DNA of 64,000 nucleotides from Pseudomonas sp. HS6 (GTDB lineage Bacteria; Pseudomonadota; Gammaproteobacteria; Pseudomonadales; Pseudomonadaceae): NCBI RefSeq assembly GCF_023375815.1, contig NZ_CP067412.1, positions 4,030,001 to 4,094,000 of the forward strand, read 5' to 3'. Shown piece by piece: positions 57,245 to 64,000 of this stretch (position 1 is its first letter; each line of letters starts with the position of its first letter). The notes under the pieces were generated by a model. It saw only the letters and a program-made list of their open reading frames with translations, ran no database searches and was not told where the DNA came from. The position numbers and the translations under genes were made by a program.

Positions 57245-59053
57245 ATGAGTACCCAGACTTTGACCGAAGGAACGGTTCCCCAGCGCCTGGCGCACACCCG
57301 CGAACTGATGCGTCGCGAAGGCATCCACGCACTGCTGGTGCCGTCCGCGGACCCGCACTTGTCGGAATACCTGCCGGGTTATTGGCAGGGGCGGCAATGG
57401 TTGTCGGGTTTTCATGGCTCGGTGGGGACATTGATTGTCACCACTGATTTCGCCGGGGTCTGGGCCGACAGTCGTTACTGGGAACAGGCGACCAAGGAGC
57501 TCAAGGGCAGCGGCATCGAGCTGGTCAAGTTGCAACCGGGTCAACCGAGCCCGCTGGACTGGCTGGCCGAGCAGACGCCGGAAGGTGGCGTGGTCGCGGT
57601 CGACGGCGCAGTAATGGCCGTGGCGTCGGCGCGGACCCTGGGTAGCAAGCTCGAAGCGCGGGGCGCTAGCCTGCGTACCGACCTCGACTTGTTGAACGAA
57701 GTCTGGAGCGACCGTCCGGGCCTGCCGAAAGCGCCGATCTATCAACATTTGCCGCCGCAGGCGACCGTCAGCCGTGGCGAGAAACTCGCCCAGCTGCGTG
57801 AAACCCTGCAGGAACGCGGCGCCGATTGGCACTTCATCGCCACCCTCGACGACATCGCCTGGCTGTTCAACCTGCGTGGCGGCGATGTGTCGTTCAACCC
57901 GGTGTTCGTTTCCTTTGCGTTGATCAGCCAGCAACAAGCCATGCTGTTTGTGGCCTTGAGCAAGGTCGACGCGCAGCTGCGTGCGGTGCTGGAAAAAGAT
58001 GGCGTGACCTTGCGCGACTACAGCGAAGTCGCTGACGCTTTGGCTGCGATCCCGAACGGCGTAAGCCTGCTTGTGGATCCGGCGCGGGTGACCAGCGGTC
58101 TGCTGGGCAACCTCGACAGTGGCGTGAAACTGGTCGAAGGCCTGAACCCGACTACGTTGGCCAAATCACAAAAAAGCCCGGCGGATGCCGAGCACATCCG
58201 TCAGGCGATGGAGCAGGACGGCGCGGCGCTGTGCGAGTTCTTCACCTGGCTGGAATCGGCCTGGGGGCGCGAGCGCATTACCGAGCTGACCATCGACGAG
58301 AAACTCACGGCGGCCCGTGAGCGTCGCCCGGATTATGTATCGCTGAGTTTCAACACCATCGCTGCGTACAACGCCAACGGCGCGATGCCGCACTACCACG
58401 CCACCCCGGAAGAACACGCGGTGATCGAGGGCGACGGCTTGCTGCTGATCGACTCTGGTGGCCAATACCTGGGCGGTACCACTGACATCACCCGCATGGT
58501 GGCCGTTGGTACGCCGAGCGAAGAACAGAAACGTGACTGCACCCGCGTCTTGAAAGGCGTGATTGCCTTGTCCCGTGCGCAATTCCCGAAAGGCATTCTG
58601 TCGCCGTTGCTGGACGCGATTGCCCGTGCGCCGATCTGGGCTGAAAACGTGGATTACGGCCATGGCACCGGTCACGGTGTGGGTTATTTCCTCAATGTTC
58701 ACGAAGGTCCGCAGGTGATCGCCTATCAGGCTGCGCCGGCGCCGCAAACCGCCATGCAGCTGGGAATGATCACTTCCATCGAGCCGGGTACTTATCGTCC
58801 AGGTCGCTGGGGTGTGCGCATCGAGAACCTGGCGATGAACGTCCTGGCTGGAAGCAGCGAGTTCGGCGAATTCCTCAAGTTCGAAACTCTGACCCTGTGC
58901 CCAATCGACACTCGCTGCCTGGAGCCGTCGTTGCTGACGCAGGAAGAGAAGGAGTGGTTCAATGCCTATCACGCCGAGGTGCGCGAGCGTTTGAGCCCGT
59001 TGCTGGATGGCGCGGCCCTGGAATGGCTGAACACGCGTACTGCCGCTATTTAA
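57245..59053 (+). CDS. Xaa-Pro aminopeptidase (M24 family, long form)
   Basis: This 602-residue protein has three domains, as in the eukaryote-like long aminopeptidase P: two N-terminal creatinase-like domains (about 10-300) and a C-terminal pita-bread M24 catalytic domain (about 310-540). Metal ligands are in LIDSGGQYLGGTTDITR (two Asp), HGTGHGVGYF (His), SIEPGTYRPG (Glu) and GVRIENLAM (Glu). A dinuclear metal centre removes N-terminal residues before proline. GGCAGGAGA precedes ATG 57245. Its end overlaps the convergent LysR gene by 8 bases. Confidence 0.87.
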   Translation: MSTQTLTEGTVPQRLAHTRELMRREGIHALLVPSADPHLSEYLPGYWQGRQWLSGFHGSVGTLIVTTDFAGVWADSRYWEQATKELKGSGIELVKLQPGQPSPLDWLAEQTPEGGVVAVDGAVMAVASARTLGSKLEARGASLRTDLDLLNEVWSDRPGLPKAPIYQHLPPQATVSRGEKLAQLRETLQERGADWHFIATLDDIAWLFNLRGGDVSFNPVFVSFALISQQQAMLFVALSKVDAQLRAVLEKDGVTLRDYSEVADALAAIPNGVSLLVDPARVTSGLLGNLDSGVKLVEGLNPTTLAKSQKSPADAEHIRQAMEQDGAALCEFFTWLESAWGRERITELTIDEKLTAARERRPDYVSLSFNTIAAYNANGAMPHYHATPEEHAVIEGDGLLLIDSGGQYLGGTTDITRMVAVGTPSEEQKRDCTRVLKGVIALSRAQFPKGILSPLLDAIARAPIWAENVDYGHGTGHGVGYFLNVHEGPQVIAYQAAPAPQTAMQLGMITSIEPGTYRPGRWGVRIENLAMNVLAGSSEFGEFLKFETLTLCPIDTRCLEPSLLTQEEKEWFNAYHAEVRERLSPLLDGAALEWLNTRTAAI

Positions 59054-59954
59054 AAGGTTGAAGCTCGGGCGCTGCAGCCAGCGCCTGGGTCATGTAATCG
59101 ACAAACGCGTTGACCCTGGCGGACTGGCGACGGTTCGCCGGGGACACGGCGTGTATCGGCAGTGATCGGGTCTGGTAATCCTGCAACAGGGCAACCACTC
59201 GACCGGCCTTCAAATCGTCACTGAACAGCCAGACAGGTGACAGCGAAATCCCCAATCCTCCCAATACCATTTCGCGGATGGCCTCGGAGTTGTTGCTCTG
59301 GGCATTGCCTGTGATGCGTACCTCGTGGCGTTGGCCGTCCTTTTCGTAAGTCCACAGGTTTTGCGATTCGAGCAGGTTGAATTGCAGGCAGTTGTGCTGC
59401 GCAAGATCCTGCGGTGATTGCGGATGTTCATAGCGTTGCAGATAAGCAGGTGCTGCGACGCTGACGCGATGGGTGGTGCCGACTCGACGGGCGATCATGC
59501 CGCTGTCGTTCAACTCGCCAATGCGCAGGCTGACATCCAGGCCTTCGTTGACAAGATCCAGGTTCTGGTCGTTCAGATGCAGGTCAATCTGCACTTGCGG
59601 GTAGCGCTCAAGAAAACCGGGCAGGCGCGAGGCGATCTGTAGCCGACCGAAGCTCACTGAGGAGCCAATTCGCAACGATCCGGCAACCGCTTCCCTGCCA
59701 GACTGGAAGCTGTGTTCGGCTGCATCCACGGCCGCGAGGATATTTCGGCATTCGTTGTAGTACCGCTGACCCTCATCTGTCAGTGACAACTTGCGTGTGC
59801 TGCGGGCAATCAGCTTACCGCCCAGTTGGCTCTCAAGGGCACGCAGGACTTTGCTGATGGTCGGCTGGGTGGTGTGCAGTTCCCGGGCAACGGCGGAGAA
59901 ACTGCCGCGTTCGACCACCCGGACGAAGATGGCCATTGCGTTGAGCTTGTCCAT
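59046..59954 (-). CDS. LysR-family transcriptional regulator
   Basis: This 302-residue LysR protein has its helix-turn-helix at residues 1-60 (FSAVARELHTTQPTISKVLRALE) and a type 2 periplasmic-binding-like effector domain (90-295). It is of the subgroup often divergent from oxidoreductase genes. It is divergent from the zinc-type oxidoreductase gene at 60067 and probably controls it. ATG 59954 is preferred (GAGGCG upstream); an ATG 12 bases earlier is possible. Confidence 0.83.
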   Translation of the reverse strand: MDKLNAMAIFVRVVERGSFSAVARELHTTQPTISKVLRALESQLGGKLIARSTRKLSLTDEGQRYYNECRNILAAVDAAEHSFQSGREAVAGSLRIGSSVSFGRLQIASRLPGFLERYPQVQIDLHLNDQNLDLVNEGLDVSLRIGELNDSGMIARRVGTTHRVSVAAPAYLQRYEHPQSPQDLAQHNCLQFNLLESQNLWTYEKDGQRHEVRITGNAQSNNSEAIREMVLGGLGISLSPVWLFSDDLKAGRVVALLQDYQTRSLPIHAVSPANRRQSARVNAFVDYMTQALAAAPELQPFK

Positions 59955-60066
59955 GAAACGCCTCATTCATGCCGTTTTGGCATGATCACTATAGTCATTT
60001 GGCGTCTTATCGGCATGGATCTGTTGCGGGAACATGGCTTCACTTTCTCCCACAGGATTGACCGAA

Positions 60067-61065
60067 ATGACTGACTCAATGCACATGCGCGCGCTGATAG
60101 TGGACACCGCCAACGCTCCGCTACGCTTGGTTTCCCTTGAACGCCCCGTGGCGGGTGCCGGACAGGTGTTGGTGCGGATCAAGGCCAGCGGTGTGAATCC
60201 GCTGGACCTGAAAATCCGTGCGGGGCAGGCCGCTCATGCGCGACAACCGCTGCCGGCGGTGTTGGGGCTGGATCTGGCGGGGGTGATCGAAGCGGTAGGT
60301 GAGGGCGTGCAGGGCTGGGCGCCGGGCGATGAAGTTTATGCGTTGGCAACCGGCATTGGAGGTGTGCAGGGTTCGCTGGCCGATTTTGCGGCGGTTGATG
60401 CGCGGCTTTTGGCGCGTAAACCGGTCAATCTGAGCATGCGCGAAGCCGCAGGTTTACCGTTGGTGCTGATTACTGCCTGGGAAGGCCTGGTGGATCGGGC
60501 TCGGGTAAGGGCTGGGCAAAAGGTATTGATTCACGGTGGTGCGGGCGGTGTCGGACATGTGGCAGTGCAAATCGCCCGGGCGCTCGGTGCCGAGGTTTTT
60601 GCGACGGGGTCCGCAGGGCAACGCGGAATTATTGAAGGTTATGGCGCGACGTTCATTGATTACCGTGAGATGTCGGTCGAGGACTATGTCCGTGAGTACG
60701 CGGCCGGGGAGGGTTTCGATATTGTTTATGACACGGTGGGCGGTGAAACGCTGGATGCGTCGTTCAAGGCTGCGCGGATATACCACGGACATGTGTTGAG
60801 TTGCCTCGGGTGGGGGGAGCATAGTCTGGCGCCGCTGTCCTTCCGGGGGGCGACCTACTCTGGCGTGTTTACCTTGTTGCCGCTGCTGACGGGAAAGGGT
60901 GGCGAGCACCATGGTGAGATCCTGCGCCAGGTAGCCTTGTTGATCGAAGCTGGAGAGGTGAAGCCACTGCTCGATGCGCGTCGGTTCACGCTGGAGTCCG
61001 CTGGCGAGGCCCATGAGCTGCTTTCATCGAAAGCAGTTCATGGGCGCCTGGTGGTAGAGATCTAG
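60067..61065 (+). CDS. Medium-chain quinone-oxidoreductase-like protein
   Basis: This 332-residue MDR-superfamily protein has a GroES-like domain (1-125: GQVLVRIKASGVNPLDLKIR, LGLDLAGVIEAVGEGV) and a Rossmann domain with VLIHGGAGGVGHVAVQIA near residue 160. Catalytic zinc ligands are absent, as in NADPH:quinone or enone reductases. It is divergent from the LysR gene. The end overlaps the convergent gene at 61062 by 4 bases. An ATG 33 bases upstream is an alternative start. Confidence 0.82.
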   Translation: MTDSMHMRALIVDTANAPLRLVSLERPVAGAGQVLVRIKASGVNPLDLKIRAGQAAHARQPLPAVLGLDLAGVIEAVGEGVQGWAPGDEVYALATGIGGVQGSLADFAAVDARLLARKPVNLSMREAAGLPLVLITAWEGLVDRARVRAGQKVLIHGGAGGVGHVAVQIARALGAEVFATGSAGQRGIIEGYGATFIDYREMSVEDYVREYAAGEGFDIVYDTVGGETLDASFKAARIYHGHVLSCLGWGEHSLAPLSFRGATYSGVFTLLPLLTGKGGEHHGEILRQVALLIEAGEVKPLLDARRFTLESAGEAHELLSSKAVHGRLVVEI

Positions 61066-61667
61066 CGCAGGGCTTCTTCAACGAAGTCGAGACGATCCTG
61101 ACCGAAGAACAACTGGTTGCCGATGAACATGCTCGGCGCGCCGAAGACTCCACGCTTGACGGCTGTCTCGGTGTTGTCCTTGAGGGTAGTCTTGACCGCT
61201 TCATCATTGGTCAGTGCCAGTACCTGCTCAGGATTGAAACCGTGTTCGGTCAGCACCGCTGCGACCGTTGTCGGTTCATCGAGACCGCGGCCATCAACCC
61301 AAAGCGCTTTGAACAGGCAGTCGATGAACGCGAGGAAGCGCTCCGGGTGCCGCAATTGAATGCCGGTCACCGCTCGCATCAACATCAGGGTATTGATCGG
61401 AAAATGGGGATTGAATTTCAGGGGCACGTCGTAGCGTTTGGCGTAGCGGTCCAGATCCTGAAACATGTAGCGGCCCTTGGCCGGGATCATCGCCGGTGAC
61501 GCATTGCCTGTGGCCTTGAATACGCCGCCCAGCAGCATCGGGATATAGATCAACTGGCTGCCGGTTTCGGCGCAGATTCCTGGCAGTTGGGTGTACGCGA
61601 GATAGGTGGCGGGGCTGCCGAGGTCGAAGTAGAACTCCACGGTTTTGCTCATGTTCGCTGCACTCAT
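61062..61667 (-). CDS. DsbA-fold oxidoreductase / 2-hydroxychromene-2-carboxylate isomerase family
   Basis: This 201-residue protein has the GST-kappa/HCCA-isomerase form of the DsbA fold. It starts VEFYFDLGSPATYLAY, with Ser in place of the CxxC cysteine, and ends with RGVFGAPSMFIGNQLFFGQDRLDFVEEAL. Members isomerise hydroxychromene carboxylates in naphthalene catabolism or act as glutathione transferases. The SDR gene immediately upstream on the same strand suggests a two-gene catabolic or detoxification unit controlled by the divergent TetR protein. A second ATG at 61652 may be the true start. Confidence 0.8.
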   Translation of the reverse strand: MSAANMSKTVEFYFDLGSPATYLAYTQLPGICAETGSQLIYIPMLLGGVFKATGNASPAMIPAKGRYMFQDLDRYAKRYDVPLKFNPHFPINTLMLMRAVTGIQLRHPERFLAFIDCLFKALWVDGRGLDEPTTVAAVLTEHGFNPEQVLALTNDEAVKTTLKDNTETAVKRGVFGAPSMFIGNQLFFGQDRLDFVEEALR

Positions 61668-61685
61668 TGTTGTTATTGGAAGGGA

Positions 61686-62414
61686 TTACCAGCGTTCGTT
61701 CCAGGGGCGCAGATCCAGCTCGAAAGACCAGGCGTCCCTTGGCTGGCTGTGCAGGTACCAATAGTTCTCGGCGATGTGCTCGGGATTGAGAATACCGTCC
61801 TGATCCTTGGTTGCGTATTTGTCGGGGAAATTGCTGCGGATAAAGTCGGTATCGATGGCACCGTCGACCACGATGTGGGCAACGTGAATGTTCATCGGGC
61901 CGAGTTCTCTGGCCATGCTTTGCGCCAGTGCGCGGATGCCGTGCTTGGCCCCGGCAAATGCGGCAAAACCGGAGGCGCCTCGTAGCCCGGCGGTAGCTCC
62001 GGTGAACAGAATGGTGCCGCGCTGGCGGGTGACCATTCGCTTGGCCACTTCGCGAGCATTGAGGAACCCTGAGAAACAAGCCATTTCCCAGATCTTGAAA
62101 TACTTGCGTGCAGTTTCTTCGAGAATGCTGCAAGGCACGTTGGCCCCGATGTTGAAAACAAACGCTTCAATCGGCCCGAGACGGGTTTCGATATCTTCGA
62201 TCAGTGCAATGACGTCTTCTTCCTTCCGCGCATCGCAGGCAAAACCGTGGGCTTCGCCGCCGTCCGCCTGAATGGCTTCCACCAACGGCTGCAATTTGTC
62301 GGCGCTGCGCCGTGTGACGCAAGCGATGAAACCTTCTTTGGCGAACCGCCTGGCGATGGCGCCACCCGTGGCATCACCTGCACCGACAACCAATACGACC
62401 TTCTTGTTATTCAT
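61686..62414 (-). CDS. Short-chain dehydrogenase (Tyr-to-Phe variant)
   Basis: This 242-residue SDR has the cofactor loop VVGAGDATGGAIA and the NIGAN segment. The catalytic position reads FAAFAGAKHG, so the usual tyrosine of Y-x-x-x-K is phenylalanine, and the usual catalytic serine motif is TGATAG. Members of this subgroup are widespread, but their reaction is uncertain. It forms an operon with the downstream DsbA-fold gene (18-base gap) and is divergent from the TetR gene with operator-like repeats between. Confidence 0.78.
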   Translation of the reverse strand: MNNKKVVLVVGAGDATGGAIARRFAKEGFIACVTRRSADKLQPLVEAIQADGGEAHGFACDARKEEDVIALIEDIETRLGPIEAFVFNIGANVPCSILEETARKYFKIWEMACFSGFLNAREVAKRMVTRQRGTILFTGATAGLRGASGFAAFAGAKHGIRALAQSMARELGPMNIHVAHIVVDGAIDTDFIRSNFPDKYATKDQDGILNPEHIAENYWYLHSQPRDAWSFELDLRPWNERW

Positions 62415-62432
62415 GGGTGGATCCCTTTAGTA

Positions 62433-62457
62433 AACGATCGTTAAGTGAACGAACGTT
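62433..62457. promoter_or_regulatory. TetR-type operator repeats
   Basis: AACGATCGTT (62433-62442, a perfect palindrome) and AACGAACGTT (62448-62457, one mismatched pair) lie 15 bases apart, start to start, in the gap between the SDR and TetR genes. Tandem palindromes are typical for a TetR repressor acting on both promoters. Confidence 0.65.
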
Positions 62458-62506
62458 ATGCTAGGATTTGCTCAGCGTCAAGGCAGTCAATTGCGAGGAT
62501 GAATGC

Positions 62507-63076
62507 ATGCGGTACTCCGCCGGTCACAAGCTTGAAACCAAAGAAAAGCTGCTGCAAAGCAGCTCGCTGTCCGCGAAAAAAAGCGGTTTTTCAACGATGG
62601 GTGTTGATGGCCTGATGAAGACGATCGGCCTGAGCGGTGCGGCGTTCTACAGTCATTTCTCGTCCAAGGACGCTTTGTTCGCCGCTATCGTCGAGCGCGA
62701 GTTGTGTCAGAGCCTGGATCGGCTTGGTGGGCGGGGGGAGCAGGATCGTGAGCGGTTGGAGCGATGCCTGAAGCTGTATCTGAACATGGCGCATGTCGAG
62801 CAACCTGAGCTGGGTTGCGCATTACCTGCGTTAGGTGCCGAGATTGCGCGGTCGGATGTCGTTGTGCGGGAACAGGCTGAGCTATGGATTTGTCGGCTTC
62901 AGGAAAGTTGGGCGCAAATTCTGGAGAGCGACAGCCTGGCCTGGGCCATTCTGTCGCAATGTGTCGGGGCGTTGGTGGTTGCGCGAATGCTGGCGTCCCC
63001 ACAAGTTCAGCAGCGGGTGCTGGAATCCAGTCACGAAGAGATCGGCCGCCAGCTCGCCGTTCAGCGAGCACAATAG
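62507..63076 (+). CDS. TetR-family transcriptional regulator
   Basis: The product is a 189-residue TetR regulator whose helix-turn-helix (FSTMGVDGLMKTIGLSGAAFYSHFSSKDALF) spans about residues 27-57. The C-terminal domain contains ELGCALPALGAEIARSD, as in the AcrR/TetR_C subgroup seen beside SDR genes. GAGG lies 8 bases before ATG 62507. It probably represses the divergent SDR/DsbA-fold unit and itself through the repeats at 62433. Confidence 0.85.
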   Translation: MRYSAGHKLETKEKLLQSSSLSAKKSGFSTMGVDGLMKTIGLSGAAFYSHFSSKDALFAAIVERELCQSLDRLGGRGEQDRERLERCLKLYLNMAHVEQPELGCALPALGAEIARSDVVVREQAELWICRLQESWAQILESDSLAWAILSQCVGALVVARMLASPQVQQRVLESSHEEIGRQLAVQRAQ

Positions 63077-63086
63077 CGGCGGCGGT

Positions 63087-63368
63087 TTATTTGCAGATGA
63101 CGATCATGCTTCGGCTGGTATAGCCGGCGGGGTTGAGACCAAAGGGATAATCACCCGGCTCCTCCACCGCATCCCCGGATTTGGCGATGACTTTATAACC
63201 CTTCGGCGCACAGGAGTTGGCGGCACTGGTGTAACACTTGTCCCAGGAAGATGAGAGTCCTGAACAGTTGATATGCAGCCCTTTTTTGCCGTGCTTTACC
63301 TGAGTCTTGGAGGTTGCCGCGCATCCCGCAACGGCGAGCACGGCGATCAGTATCAAAATTCGTTTCAT
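63087..63368 (-). CDS. Small lipoprotein with conserved cysteines
   Basis: This 93-residue protein has a lipoprotein signal (ILILIAVLAVAGC, lipobox Cys16) and a mature part with four further cysteines (NCSGLS, DKCYTSAANSCAPKG, final VICK). It resembles small secreted pseudomonad proteins of the type SGLSSSWDKCY...ANSCAPKGY found in many outer-membrane lipoproteins of unknown role. ATG 63368 gives a start directly at the signal sequence. Confidence 0.75.
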   Translation of the reverse strand: MKRILILIAVLAVAGCAATSKTQVKHGKKGLHINCSGLSSSWDKCYTSAANSCAPKGYKVIAKSGDAVEEPGDYPFGLNPAGYTSRSMIVICK

Positions 63369-63536
63369 TACCGTCCTTATGGCGGCCTCGAGTCTGACGC
63401 TCGGGTCTGCCTGCATTCGCTCTCGCTTGATGCGTTCCGATGTCCCTATCCGAAAAAGTCCATATCTGGCACTGAGTTGCGAAGCTAAACATGGCCTAAA
63501 TGAGCGGCAAATACCAGACCTTCGTTACAACCGCTT

Positions 63537-64000
63537 TCAATCCGCCGCAATCACGGGCTTGGCATGGCTGCCCATGGTCATGGTTGCACCGACGGAAGCC
63601 AGGATAATGCACAGGATCGCCATCCATTGTGACAAAGAAAGGTATTCCTGCAGGAATAGCAGCCCTGATAGAGCACCAAATGCCGGCTCGATACTCATCA
63701 GCGTGCCGAAGGTGCGGGCTGGCATGCGGGTGAGGGCGATCATTTCCAGGGTATAAGGCAGGGCCGTGGAGAGAATGGCGACACCGATGGCTATCGGGAT
63801 CAGCGAAGGCGTCAGCAACGCGGCACCTGCGTGGACGATGCCAATGGGGGCAACGAACAGTGCTGCGATCATCACGCCCAGTGCTGCGGTCGTCACGCCG
63901 TTGTCAGCGCCGGCCTTCTGGCCGAAGAGAATGTAAAGCGCCCAGCAAACACCAGCGCCAAGCGCATAGGCCACACCGGTAAGGTCGAGGCCCGCTGTCG
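63537..64000 (-). CDS. EamA-family (DMT) transporter, C-terminal half
   Basis: The frame is open through the right edge, so only about the last 154 residues are visible. They form the second EamA repeat: five hydrophobic helices with LGAGVCWALYILFGQKAGAD at the start and MSIEPAFGALSGLLFLQEYLSLSQWMAILCIILASVGA near the end. This resembles RhtA-type exporters of threonine/homoserine. The GTG at 63974 is internal, not the true start, since conserved sequence continues upstream of it. Confidence 0.85.
   Translation of the reverse strand, partial: TAGLDLTGVAYALGAGVCWALYILFGQKAGADNGVTTAALGVMIAALFVAPIGIVHAGAALLTPSLIPIAIGVAILSTALPYTLEMIALTRMPARTFGTLMSIEPAFGALSGLLFLQEYLSLSQWMAILCIILASVGATMTMGSHAKPVIAAD

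Overview
The window looks like a chromosomal segment of a fluorescent pseudomonad (Pseudomonas fluorescens group). It is GC-rich. It carries the pyoverdine chromophore synthetase PvdL, the iron-starvation sigma factor PvdS, PvdH, an MbtH-like protein and a complete fpvGHJKCDEF set, plus other typical pseudomonad modules (atu, msu/sfn, dsbDEG with a two-component system). I see no rRNA, tRNA, CRISPR array, transposase or phage gene.

Layout. 1-85: start of an exonuclease gene that leaves the window. 155-8519: atuABCDEF on the minus strand (acyclic terpene / citronellyl-CoA and geranyl-CoA breakdown), with the divergent repressor gene atuR at 8707. Two 17-base inverted operator copies lie between them. 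The usual atuG and atuH are not downstream of atuF. 9422-10216: a secreted family-3 solute-binding protein. 10366-11202: an unrecognised beta-rich protein. 11327-26332: pyoverdine block, namely an IucB/PvdYII-like acetyltransferase, pvdS and the 4332-residue pvdL. 26532-28412: a second unrecognised beta-rich repeat protein. The two unknown genes flank the pyoverdine block and share an identical 16-base palindrome (inside a 21-base identity) upstream. 28540-29352: alpha/beta hydrolase. 29384-32738: dsbG, a TlpA-type thioredoxin gene and dsbD2, with a tandem 9-base repeat in the promoter. 33016-33699: a hemopexin-like repeat protein in AT-rich DNA. 34021-36023: response regulator and sensor kinase. 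36125-38474: GNAT, pvdH, mbtH. 38609-44749: fpv operon for iron release from ferripyoverdine.

44973-46449: fluoroacetate-dehalogenase-like hydrolase and a VOC protein. 46722-49448: sfnB with a MetI/MetQ pair. 49485-50399: soxR and a divergent SoxR-box monooxygenase gene. 50396-54440: msuE-msuD-msuC-sfnR. The msu and sfnB transcription units each have a sigma-54 type promoter. 54829-64000: ordinary accessory and housekeeping genes: a small lipoprotein, a LysE exporter, an IscS-like desulfurase, an M24 aminopeptidase, a LysR regulator with a divergent oxidoreductase, a TetR / SDR / DsbA-like isomerase cluster, a second small lipoprotein and the C-terminal half of an EamA transporter.

How it works together. 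Iron starvation would relieve Fur at the pvdS promoter. PvdS would then read TAAAT-N16-CGT boxes before the acetyltransferase gene, pvdL (variant box) and pvdH. PvdH makes diaminobutyrate for the last PvdL module, MbtH supports adenylation, and FpvCDEF/GHJK handle iron removal from imported pyoverdine. The right half is a sulfur-starvation region in which SfnR and sigma-54 would activate organosulfur use. Functions are assigned from motifs and remembered gene order in P. aeruginosa; nothing was searched.
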